Made by a program: the position numbers and the translations under genes | DNA from: Chryseobacterium sp. 6424 | Lineage (GTDB): Bacteria; Bacteroidota; Bacteroidia; Flavobacteriales; Weeksellaceae | Length of the DNA: 64,000 nt | NCBI RefSeq assembly: GCF_003692615.1 | Contig: NZ_CP023540.1 | Span: 310,001 to 374,000, forward strand | Reading direction: 5' to 3' | The notes under the pieces: model-generated | The model's input: the letters and a program-made list of their open reading frames with translations, nothing else | What the model was told of the DNA's origin: nothing | Database searches by the model: none | Shown: positions 48,187 through 56,508 of the stretch, piece by piece | How positions within the stretch are numbered: the stretch's first letter is position 1 | Layout: each line of letters begins with the position of its first letter

Positions 48187-49994
48187 GTCATTCTGAAAGA
48201 ATCTCCGCTGCTATAGTCACGCTTTGTTGTAACGTCCAGTTTGTCGTGAGCTTTTGTCGCGTCCTTTTGTCATTCTGAAAGAATCTCCACTGCTTTTGTC
48301 GCGCCCTGCTTATAAACCCCCAGTTTATAACGCCCAGTTTGTAGCGCCTTGTTGTCATTCTGAAAGAATCCATACTGCTTGTCGCGCCCTTTTGTCATTC
48401 CGTAGGAATCTCCACTGCTAAAGTCACGCTCTGTTTGTAACGTCCAGTTCGTAGCGCCCAACTTGTCCATCCAGTTGTCGCGCCCTTTTGTCCCACTCAG
48501 TTTGTCATTCCGAAAGTATCTCACCAATAATTACCAGCGCAGTTGAGACGCTTTCAGCGTGACAAAAAGGATGCGTAGAGACACCCTGTTTATAACGTCC
48601 AGTTTGTCCCGTCCTTTTGTCCCGCCCAGTTTGTCATTCTGCAAGAATCTCCACTGCTTTTGTCGCTTCCTTTGTCCCATTCAGTTTGTAACGTCCAATT
48701 TGTCCCACCCAGTTTGTCATTCTGCAAGAATCTCCACTGCTAAAGTCACGCTCTGCTTGTAACGTCCAGTTTGTCCATCCAGTTGTCCCACCCTTTTGTC
48801 CCACCCAGTTTGTCATTCTGAAAGAATCTCCACTACTAAAGTCACGCTCTGCTTGTAACGTCCAGTTTGTCCACCCAGTTTGTCTCACGCCCTTTTGTCC
48901 CACCCAGTTTGTCATTCTGAAAGAATCTCCACTGCTATAGTCACACTCTGCTTGTAGCGCCTAATTTGTTCACCCAGTTTGTCCCGTCCTTTTGTCACAC
49001 CCAGTTTGTCATTCTGAAAGAATCTCCACTGCTAAAGTCACGCTTTGTTGTAACGTCCAGTTTGTCGTGAGCTTTTGTCGCGCCCTTTTGTCCCTCCAGT
49101 TTGTAGCGCCCAATTTGTCCATCCAGTTGTCCCGCCCTTTTGTCCCACCCAGTTTGTCATTCTGCAAGAATCTCCGCTGCTATAGTCACGCTTTGTTGTA
49201 ACGTCCAGTTTGTCGTGAGCTTTTGTCGCGTCCTTTTGTCATTCTGAAAGAATCTCCACTGCTTTTGTCGCGCCCTTTTGTCCCATCCAGTTTGTCGCGC
49301 CCAATTTGTCCATCCAGTTGTCCCACCCTTTTGTCCCACCCAGTTTGTCATTCTGAAAGAATCTCCACTACTATAGTCACGCTCTGCTTGTAGCGCCCAA
49401 TTTGTCCACCCAATTTGTCTCACGCCCTTTTGTCGCGTCCTTTTGTCATTCCGCAAGAATCTCCGCTGCTATGGTCACACTCTGCTTATAACGTCCAGTT
49501 TTTCACGCCCTTTTATCCCCGCTCAGTTAGTCCCGCCCTTTTGTCATTCCGAAAGTACCCCACCAATAATTACCAGCGCAGTTGAGACGCTTTCAGCGTG
49601 ACAAAAAGGGTGCGTAGAGACACCCTATTTGTCATTATTGACTTCATTCACCATTGGCCATTCACCGTTCACGCTTAACACTCAGCTTGTCCACCAATTT
49701 GTCACGCGCTTTTGTCACACTCTGCTTGTCCCGTCCTTTTGTCCTGCCCAGTTTGTCATTCTGAAAGAATCTCCGCTGCTATGGTCACACTCTGTTTGTA
49801 AAGTCCAGTTTGTCACGTCCTTTTGTCACACTCTGCTTATCCCGCCTTGTTGTCATTCTGAAAGAATCTCTACTGCTTTTGTCGCGCCCTTTTGTCCCAT
49901 CCAGTTTGTCCACCTAGTTTGTCGCACCCTTTTGTCATTCCGAAAGAATCTCCACCAATAATTACCAGTGCAGTTGAGCCGCTTTCAGCGTGAC
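48187..49994 (-). repeat. Array B3: hairpin satellite with REPIN-like elements
   Basis: Hairpins of the GTCATTCTGAAAGAATCT family start at 48187, 48269, 48354, 48394, 48633, 48716, 48812, 48911, 49008, 49156, 49238, 49347, 49445, 49755 and 49852. Typical spacings are 82-83, 96-99 and 109 bp. Complete inverted pairs lie at 48504-48563, 49543-49602 and 49934-49994, oriented as in B1. Loops vary (GAA, GCA, GTA, GGA) while the TTCT/AGAA stem is mostly kept. The sequence from 49995 to about 50146 is ordinary and without a gene. Confidence 0.9.
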
Positions 49995-50146
49995 AAAAGC
50001 CCTGTTTGTCATTATGGATACCATTAACCATTAACCGTTCCCCATTGCCCCATTCACCCTTTCCAGCATCCTGTCAAAAAGCACTGAAGTAACCCTAATA
50101 GGACAGTCCGCCACCGCCAGACAACCCATCCCTTACTAATACTTAG

Positions 50147-50190
50147 TACATAAAGGGTACATAAAGGGTACATAAAGAGTACTTAAAGGG
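50147..50190. repeat. 11-bp tandem repeat at the outer edge of array B3
   Basis: Four direct copies of an 11-bp unit: TACATAAAGGG twice, TACATAAAGAG and TACTTAAAGGG, then a partial TACAGG. They lie about 150 bp upstream of a small HTH gene and could be its binding sites, or a minisatellite like the one at 9551-9604. Confidence 0.7.
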
Positions 50191-50337
50191 TACAGGACAT
50201 CTACGGTGTTCTTACATCCTGAAAGCCATTATAAGCCAGAATTGCACCGTAAAAAATACAGGTATGGCTTAACATTCATGCAGTGATGGAGCCTCGATTC
50301 ACAGAAGAGAAGCCCATCTTTGACCAAAATAAATGTT

Positions 50338-50535
50338 ATGAGAAAAATAGTGAAAGCAGCGGATGTTGCCTTGCTGTTTGGTAAAAGTACAAGGCAGGCA
50401 TCACGTCTGTTATGCGCAGTAAAAGTTTCACTCGGCAAGCAGAGGCACCAGCACGTCACCGTTCAGGAGTTTGCGCATTATTACGGCATCCCGGAAAAGG
50501 AAGTGGAACACACCATAGAGTATAATGACAACTGA
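50338..50535 (+). CDS. Small helix-turn-helix-like DNA-binding protein
   Basis: I chose the ATG at 50338 (MRKIVKAADVALLFG), giving 65 residues; ATG 50320 would add six. The pattern VALLFGKSTRQASRLLCAVK (about 9-28) looks like a helix-turn-helix, followed by a second helical part VQEFAHYYGIPEKEV. Similar short proteins are, to my memory, common in Flavobacteriia and of unknown function. The 11-bp tandem repeats upstream are candidate targets. The 219 bp downstream to the DsbD stop hold no gene, only a 6-bp hairpin at 50682-50701. Confidence 0.6.
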   Translation: MRKIVKAADVALLFGKSTRQASRLLCAVKVSLGKQRHQHVTVQEFAHYYGIPEKEVEHTIEYNDN

Positions 50536-50754
50536 GGCTTGTGCATCATGCAGGTAAAAAGAGGCTGCACGGTAATGCTCACTTGCAGGGAATCATGCGG
50601 AAGGAATCCCCATACCGTCTGTCGCACCATAGGCTTGTTCTCCGCAAACTGATCGTGGAGTATTCCCTATGCGCCATGCTACTCCCACACCATCATGGGA
50701 GCCGTCTTTTGGGGGCAGACATTTGTATGAAGTGCCTTTGGGGATGCTTGAAGG

Positions 50755-52821
50755 CTATTTACTGTTCCTTTTATAAAAACCAATGCCGCAGGTCAGGAAG
50801 TTCTTGAAGTCCTCTTTCGACATATAGCCTGATACAGGGGTGTTGATGACCTTCCCGTCCGGTGTTACCAGCACGTAATGCGGCTGAGAGTTATTGTTGA
50901 AGTTAATCTGCTGGAAAAGGCTCCATTTGTCACCGATGGTCTTTATTTTCTTCCGCTGCCCGTTGCCCATATCCACAGAGGTTTGTTTCGCTTCTGGCAG
51001 CGCTTCCTTATCATCTACATACAGTGATGCCAACACCACATCGTTTTGCAGAATCGGTAAAATATCGGGCTCGCTCCATACAAATTCTTCCATTTTCCGG
51101 CAGTTTTCACAACCGTAGCCGGTAAAGTCAATCAGTAAAGGCTTGTTTTCCCTTTTAGCGGTTTCAATGGCTTCAAAATAATCATGCGAAGGATGCATGC
51201 CGAGGATGCCGTCGCCTTCTTGATGGAAATAACTCACATTGATCGGTGGCAGAATGCCGCTGAGATGCTGTAGTTTTGGGCGGTCACCGGGGATGAGACC
51301 CTGAATCAGGTAGATGATGAAACCGATGCCTGCGAAACCGAGGATTCTTCTGGTTAAGGAAATCTTTGGCTTTTTGTCGTCGTGCGGAAAACGGATTTTA
51401 CCGAACAGATAGAGCACCAAACCGATGGTGATGATGATCCACAGCGCGATGAACAGCTCACGTTTCAGAAAGAAGGTTTTTGAAACCAAATCAGCCTTTG
51501 ACAGAAACTTCAGTGCAAGTCCCAACTCAATAAAACCCAGGACTACTTTCACCGTATTCATCCATCCGCCTGATTTTGGCAGACGTTGCAGCGTTTGTGG
51601 GAAAAGAGCGAGTAAACCGAATACAATGGCCCAACTAAGCCCGAAACCTGCCAACGCGAAGGTCAGCAGCATGGGTACGTCTGCCGAACCTGTGACCGCA
51701 CTGCCCAGTAAACTGCCCAAGATAGGCCCGGTACACGAGAATGATACAATGACTAATGTAAGCGCCATGAAAAAAATACCGATGATGCCGCCCGCGTCTT
51801 CCGCCCGTGAGGAACGGTTCGCGATGGAACTTGGCAGGGTGATGTCGTAATATCCGAAGAAACTCCCCGCGAAATACAGGAAGATGACGAAGAAGGTCAC
51901 GTTCAGCCATACGCTGGTAGAGATCTGGTTGAAGATATTCCCCGCGATCCCGTCGATGATATGGAACGGCACACTCAGTAATACAAAGATCAGCAGGATG
52001 AAAAACCCATAGATAAACGCATCTCGTTTGCCTTTAGCGCTGCCTAAGGCCCCTTTAGTAAAGAAAGAAACCGTCAGCGGAATCATCGGGAATACACATG
52101 GCGTCAGCAGTGCGATAAGGCCACCGAAAAAACCTAACAGCAGGTAAGTCCAGAAGTTCTCGTCGTTGGTTTGGGCTTCAACACCACAATTGGTGAGCGG
52201 GTTTGCGAAATCCATCGTCGCTACTTTCAGCCCTTCCTGTCTTGCCATCGCTGGCAGTTCAGTTGCTGCTGTGGCAGTGTCTGCCGCGATAGTCATTACA
52301 GTATCTGCTTTAGCTACAGCTTCAGGTAGTGGTGTGGCTGTCGCGGAGGTATTGGGCCCCACCGGTGTGATGGTTTGGCTGAATTCCAAGGTGTTTGGTG
52401 CCAGGCAAATGCGGTCATCACACGTCATGTAAGTAATCTCTGCGGTGACTGTGGCGGGTGCTGCATTGTTTTTCAGTTTGAAACGCTGCTTGAACAGTAC
52501 CCGGTCAACAAAATAAACGATTTGCACACCGAAGGCTTCGGAGAATTCATCATGTTTCTTGCCTACTTCCACCACGCCGCCAATGGTTTGCAGGCCTGCT
52601 GTGGAACTTAAAGTCATTTGGGTCGGCACCCCGGAGTCGGGCGGCAGGTCTTTGGAATAGACCTTCCAGTTTTTATCGATAGTGGCGGTTAAAACCGCTT
52701 CATACTCATTATCTGAAAGCGTATTGATGCTGTATTTAAATTTTACGGGGTCTTTTATCTGTGCCGTTATCCCCTGAAACAGGAACATGAATGCGAGTAG
52801 GTACCAGGTTTTTAAATTCAT
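50755..52821 (-). CDS. Thiol:disulfide interchange protein DsbD family
   Basis: The 688-residue protein has a signal peptide, an N-terminal periplasmic DsbD-alpha-like domain (about 22-165, with a CDDRIC Cys pair), then a transmembrane domain with its two redox Cys in LLTPCVFPMIPL and SFSCTGPILG. The C-terminal thioredoxin-like domain has the active site Cys571-x-x-Cys574 (YGCENCRK). DsbD moves reducing power from cytoplasmic thioredoxin to periplasmic proteins. It is 27 bp downstream of tilS on the same strand, so they probably form an operon. Confidence 0.92.
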   Translation of the reverse strand: MNLKTWYLLAFMFLFQGITAQIKDPVKFKYSINTLSDNEYEAVLTATIDKNWKVYSKDLPPDSGVPTQMTLSSTAGLQTIGGVVEVGKKHDEFSEAFGVQIVYFVDRVLFKQRFKLKNNAAPATVTAEITYMTCDDRICLAPNTLEFSQTITPVGPNTSATATPLPEAVAKADTVMTIAADTATAATELPAMARQEGLKVATMDFANPLTNCGVEAQTNDENFWTYLLLGFFGGLIALLTPCVFPMIPLTVSFFTKGALGSAKGKRDAFIYGFFILLIFVLLSVPFHIIDGIAGNIFNQISTSVWLNVTFFVIFLYFAGSFFGYYDITLPSSIANRSSRAEDAGGIIGIFFMALTLVIVSFSCTGPILGSLLGSAVTGSADVPMLLTFALAGFGLSWAIVFGLLALFPQTLQRLPKSGGWMNTVKVVLGFIELGLALKFLSKADLVSKTFFLKRELFIALWIIITIGLVLYLFGKIRFPHDDKKPKISLTRRILGFAGIGFIIYLIQGLIPGDRPKLQHLSGILPPINVSYFHQEGDGILGMHPSHDYFEAIETAKRENKPLLIDFTGYGCENCRKMEEFVWSEPDILPILQNDVVLASLYVDDKEALPEAKQTSVDMGNGQRKKIKTIGDKWSLFQQINFNNNSQPHYVLVTPDGKVINTPVSGYMSKEDFKNFLTCGIGFYKRNSK

Positions 52822-52848
52822 TATAGATGTTTTATCCGTTTTAACCGG

Positions 52849-54138
52849 TTAAAATTTGATTAATATCTGCGCTGCTTCCGCGTCTTCTGCTGCCATAAAA
52901 CGCCGGTCCTGGCGTTTCGGGATGATGCCTAACACCCTGTTATCCGCATCACAGAGGAACCAGATTTTCTGCTGCGCTAAAATAGGCATTTTTTCATCCT
53001 TGAAAAACTTAGAGATTTTTTTACGGCCAACCATTCCCGAAGGATAAAAATAAACCTCAGGCGCTATACGGCACAACCGTAAGGGCAATCTAACTTTGCG
53101 GGCATCTACAGCCCAGGTCTGGGAGGTTTTAAATTCCGCAGCCACATATCCTTCAAGCGAGATAGGGGCAGTAGGATCCGCCTGTAATATTACTTCTGGG
53201 GATTCTGGCAAAGCGTTCTTTTGTTGAATGATATAATGATGACGGTCCACCGTTAAGGTAAACGTGCCTGAACGGAAAGTTTTGCCTTGTCCTGCTTCTA
53301 CTATTTTGCTAATTTCCGTGGCACTCTCGAAGCCATACTTCCTAAGAATGCCGAACTGTACAAACGGAGTTTCTTTTAGCATCAAGTTTTTTTGTATCAA
53401 TGTTTTATGGGCCTGTGTTGAAGTCATCCGCATGGCCACATCCTGCATTTGATCATTAATAAAGTCACGTGCCTGGTTTAAGTACGACAGGCTCTTACCA
53501 AAATTTTCAAGGAAGTGGGTATTGGTTTCGAATAGTTTTGGGGCAACCTCATGCCGGATGAAATTCCGCAGATAGTCGCTTTTTTGGTTTGATACATCTT
53601 CACGATAAGGTACTTTATGCCGCTCGGCATATGCATAGATGTCCTCTTTGCTGAAGTTCAGCAAGGGTCTGATGATGCCGTTGTCATTAGCAGGGATTCC
53701 GCTGAGGCCGTTCAGCCCCGCCGCTTTCGACAGGTTTATCAAGAAGGTTTCGAGTTGGTCGTTCAGGTGATGTGCAGTGACCAGATAGTGTAGGTTGTTT
53801 TCTTTCTGGATTTTGCGGAAGTAGCCATAGCGCAGGTCGCGCGCCCATAGTTGTACCGAATTCTCAGGTTTTTGGTCTTCGGCAGTCACTTCATAGACAT
53901 GTAGGGAAATGGCGTGTTCATGGCAGAATTCTTTAACCGTTTTTTGGTCAGCGTCAGAATCTTCGCCCCGTAGTTTATAATTCACATGCGCCACCTCAAA
54001 CCGTATATCTGCCTGGTGGAACAGGTGCAGCAACACCATCGAATCGGCACCGCCACTCACCGCCAACAGAAAAGAATCTGCCGCCGCGTCGGGACAGAGT
54101 TGCCGCAATGCCGCAAGGAAAGTAGTGTAAGTCAGCAA
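52849..54138 (-). CDS. tilS: tRNA(Ile)-lysidine synthetase TilS
   Basis: The 429-residue protein has the PP-loop SGGADS at 28-33, the family's HVNYKLRGEDSDAD segment (about 51-64) and a TilS C-terminal domain (about 345-425). TilS attaches lysine to C34 of tRNA-Ile(CAU) so it reads AUA, an essential function. The N-type ATPase motif plus the HHLNDQLETFLINL segment separate it from other PP-loop enzymes. A perfect minus-strand -7 box lies 19 bp upstream. Confidence 0.93.
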   Translation of the reverse strand: MLTYTTFLAALRQLCPDAAADSFLLAVSGGADSMVLLHLFHQADIRFEVAHVNYKLRGEDSDADQKTVKEFCHEHAISLHVYEVTAEDQKPENSVQLWARDLRYGYFRKIQKENNLHYLVTAHHLNDQLETFLINLSKAAGLNGLSGIPANDNGIIRPLLNFSKEDIYAYAERHKVPYREDVSNQKSDYLRNFIRHEVAPKLFETNTHFLENFGKSLSYLNQARDFINDQMQDVAMRMTSTQAHKTLIQKNLMLKETPFVQFGILRKYGFESATEISKIVEAGQGKTFRSGTFTLTVDRHHYIIQQKNALPESPEVILQADPTAPISLEGYVAAEFKTSQTWAVDARKVRLPLRLCRIAPEVYFYPSGMVGRKKISKFFKDEKMPILAQQKIWFLCDADNRVLGIIPKRQDRRFMAAEDAEAAQILIKF

Positions 54139-54156
54139 TTTTTAAGGATTATTTAG

Positions 54157-54198
54157 CAAAGATAATTGTTCTGCTTTAAAATGAAATCTCTATTTTTG
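54157..54198. promoter_or_regulatory. Divergent promoter pair between tilS and the OmpA-family gene
   Basis: On the minus strand TATCTTTG (54157-54164) lies 19 bp before the tilS start. On the plus strand TATTTTTG (54191-54198) lies 20 bp before the OmpA-family ATG, with TTG at 54166-54168 as a loose -33. Both match TAnnTTTG exactly and face away from each other in a 79-bp spacer. Confidence 0.6.
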
Positions 54199-54217
54199 GC
54201 TGATTAAAATGTAATTT

Positions 54218-55051
54218 ATGAGAACAGGAAAAATTTTTGCCATCATCGTGACCGCTTTGACGATGACTTCATGTGTGAGCAAAAAGCAGTTTGATGCTTT
54301 GAATGCCAATTATAACCAGTGTATCACCAATATCGGCGAAAGACAACGCGAGATCCAAGATCTGAAATCAACCAACGCGGGACTGTCCAGCGAAAACAAC
54401 CTGCTAAGAAACCAGAACGAAGCCCTGAAATCTTCACTTGATGCCTGTCTTTCAAACACCGGAAAAGGTTCCGCCAACATTGATAAGTTAATTGGGGAAA
54501 TCAATGCGTCTAACAAATATATCAAACAATTAATCTCTACCAACGCGAAGAATGACAGCCTGAACCTCGCGCTTTCAAACAAACTGAAACGCTCGCTCGA
54601 CAACATCGCGGATAATGATGTACAGGTAAAAGTGCTGAAAGGGGTGGTGATGATCTCGCTTTCCGACAAGATGCTTTATAAAACGGGTGATTACAACGTG
54701 TTGCCAGCCGCACAGGAAGTTTTGGGTAAAGTGGCACAGGTTATCAATGATTATGATACTTATTCCGTACTTATTGAAGGGAACACAGATAACGTACCTT
54801 TAAACTCTAACACACTGCCGAAAGACAACTGGGATCTATCTGCGCTAAGGGCGACTTCGATGGCGAAGATCCTACAGACCAGATTTGGTGTAAACCCTGC
54901 CAGAATTACCGCCGGCGGACGCAGCGAATACAATCCTAAAACAACCAACGCTTCAGTTTCCGGCAGAGCGGAAAACAGAAGAACAGAAATCATCATCATG
55001 CCTAAACTTGATGAATTCATGAAACTAATGGATATCGCTCCTGCAAAATAA
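54218..55051 (+). CDS. OmpA-family outer-membrane lipoprotein
   Basis: The 277-residue protein has a lipoprotein signal peptide with lipobox MTSC (Cys about 19), a long coiled-coil region (about 25-115) and a C-terminal OmpA-like peptidoglycan-binding domain (about 140-262) with IEGNTDNVPL and the late NRRTEI motif. It probably anchors the outer membrane to peptidoglycan or acts as a spacer. It is monocistronic, with a strong terminator after it. Confidence 0.92.
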   Translation: MRTGKIFAIIVTALTMTSCVSKKQFDALNANYNQCITNIGERQREIQDLKSTNAGLSSENNLLRNQNEALKSSLDACLSNTGKGSANIDKLIGEINASNKYIKQLISTNAKNDSLNLALSNKLKRSLDNIADNDVQVKVLKGVVMISLSDKMLYKTGDYNVLPAAQEVLGKVAQVINDYDTYSVLIEGNTDNVPLNSNTLPKDNWDLSALRATSMAKILQTRFGVNPARITAGGRSEYNPKTTNASVSGRAENRRTEIIIMPKLDEFMKLMDIAPAK

Positions 55052-55070
55052 CCGCATCCAAATCCTACAG

Positions 55071-55107
55071 GCGTTGCCGGTACACCAGTGCCGGCAACGC
55101 TTTTTTT
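55071..55107 (+). terminator. Rho-independent terminator after the OmpA-family gene
   Basis: A perfect 10-bp stem, GCGTTGCCGG (55071-55080) and CCGGCAACGC (55091-55100), is followed by seven T. Confidence 0.93.
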
Positions 55108-55119
55108 ATGGCAAATCCT

Positions 55120-55127
55120 TACCTTTG
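55120..55127 (+). promoter_or_regulatory. Candidate -7 box for the O-methyltransferase
   Basis: TACCTTTG matches TAnnTTTG exactly, 13 bp before the ATG at 55141 and just after the terminator of the preceding gene. Confidence 0.55.
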
Positions 55128-55140
55128 AATAAAAAATTAC

Positions 55141-55788
55141 ATGAGTTTTTTTGAAGAACAATGTCCTGAAATGGACCGTTATCTGGAGAACCACGCTTCT
55201 GAAGAGCCTGCGCTTTTAAAAAAACTGCGCAAAGAGACCTTCCAGAAAACCACCCAGCCCCACATGATTTCAGGCTATCAGCAGGGCAGGCTGCTAGCCA
55301 TTATTTCGCAGATGCTGCAACCCAAACGCGTCCTCGAAATCGGTACGTTCACCGGTTATGCTACCCTTTGCCTTGCCGAAGGTCTGGCTAAAGACGGCAC
55401 AATCACCACACTTGATGTAAATGAAGAACTCGCCTGGTTGCCCCGAAAATACTTTGCCGAAAGCCAGTTCTCAGCTCAAATAGACTTTAAAATTCAGGAT
55501 GCCAAAGCGTATCTGAAAAACACCGATGATTATTTTGACCTGATATTCATTGATGCGGATAAAGAAAATTACGCCGAGTATTTCAAACTCCTTCGGCCAA
55601 AAGTAAAAACAGGTGCGGTGATCTTGTTTGATAATGTGCTGTGGTATGGTAAAGTCCTCGAAGAACAGCCCAAACAGAGATCTACCCAAGTCATTAAAGA
55701 ACTCAACGATATTATCGCCCGCGATGGGGATTTTGAAAATCTTATTTTACCTTTGCGCGACGGGGTGAATCTGCTGCGAAAAAATTAA
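55141..55788 (+). CDS. SAM-dependent O-methyltransferase (catechol/caffeoyl-CoA O-MT family)
   Basis: The 215-residue protein has the class I SAM-binding motif VLEIGTFTGYATLCLAEGL (about 61-79), the LDVNEE acidic loop, and DLIFIDADKENY (about 133-144), whose acidic residues bind the metal in this family. The substrate is unknown; related bacterial proteins act on diverse small molecules or tRNA. It starts a plus-strand series with the NlpC/P60-like and waaA genes, 15 bp before the next start. Confidence 0.88.
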   Translation: MSFFEEQCPEMDRYLENHASEEPALLKKLRKETFQKTTQPHMISGYQQGRLLAIISQMLQPKRVLEIGTFTGYATLCLAEGLAKDGTITTLDVNEELAWLPRKYFAESQFSAQIDFKIQDAKAYLKNTDDYFDLIFIDADKENYAEYFKLLRPKVKTGAVILFDNVLWYGKVLEEQPKQRSTQVIKELNDIIARDGDFENLILPLRDGVNLLRKN

Positions 55789-55803
55789 TAACAATCAAGA
55801 TCT

Positions 55804-56496
55804 ATGGAAAAAGGCGTTTGTAAAGTGCCGGTTGCTGCGGTACGTGTAGCGGCCTCGCATCAGTCGGAGATGATATCGCAGATCCTGTACGGAGAAACCG
55901 CGCAAGTCTATGAACGCAGTGGCGCATTTGTCCGTATTGTGATGGATTTTGATGGGTTTGAAGGCTGGGTGGACCGTCAGCAGTTAGGTTTGGTGTCAGA
56001 AAGACACGACAGTCGGTTGCTTACCGAAGTTTTCAGTTATACCGATACGCCCGATGGCAAAATGCTGCTTTCTGCCGGAAGCGAAGTGGCAGCAGGGGAC
56101 AAGGTAACGCGATTTCAGAGCGACTTCACTGAAACCGCCAGCCATTTCCTACATGTTCCATTTCTGTGGGGCGGACGCTGTTTTTTCGGAGTCGACAGCA
56201 GCGGTTTTACACAACTCATTTATAAACTTCATGGGCATACACTTCCGCGGGAAGCCAATCAGCAGGCCGATAAAGGAATTGTTTTGGATTTTATCGAAGA
56301 GGCAGAAGCCGGGGACCTCGCTTTTTTCGAAGATTCCGACGGGCACATATCCCACGTAGGGATGATGCTTGAAGAACAAAGGATCATTCATGCCTACGGC
56401 AAAGTGCGTATCGATCATTTGGATTCGTCTGGTATTTATAACGCGGAACTGCGTCGGCACACACATCAGCTGCGGTTTGTGAAAAGGATGAGATAA
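55804..56496 (+). CDS. NlpC/P60-family protein with SH3 domain; catalytic Cys replaced by Ser
   Basis: The 230-residue protein has an N-terminal bacterial SH3-like domain (about 5-60) and a C-terminal NlpC/P60 domain (about 100-228). The usual GxDCSG catalytic motif reads GVDSSG here: Ser132 stands where the nucleophile Cys is expected (codon AGC for TGC). The conserved His region (HISHVGMM, about 179-186) and following HAYGKV are kept. No signal peptide is evident. Family members cut gamma-D-Glu-diamino acid bonds in peptidoglycan; this one may be inactive and binding only, or may be a sequencing variant. A second Cys lies seven residues earlier (GRCFFG). Confidence 0.87.
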   Translation: MEKGVCKVPVAAVRVAASHQSEMISQILYGETAQVYERSGAFVRIVMDFDGFEGWVDRQQLGLVSERHDSRLLTEVFSYTDTPDGKMLLSAGSEVAAGDKVTRFQSDFTETASHFLHVPFLWGGRCFFGVDSSGFTQLIYKLHGHTLPREANQQADKGIVLDFIEEAEAGDLAFFEDSDGHISHVGMMLEEQRIIHAYGKVRIDHLDSSGIYNAELRRHTHQLRFVKRMR

Positions 56497-56508
56497 ACGT
56501 AACTATAG

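Noticed and set aside
42211..49961. Many 60-120 residue open frames in arrays B1-B3
   Set aside because: They are low-complexity translations of the 14-bp and 83-bp repeats on both strands.
50541..50807. 88-residue frame after the HTH gene
   Set aside because: It overlaps the end of the DsbD gene on the other strand, has no recognisable features and a His/Arg/Cys-rich composition typical of noise.
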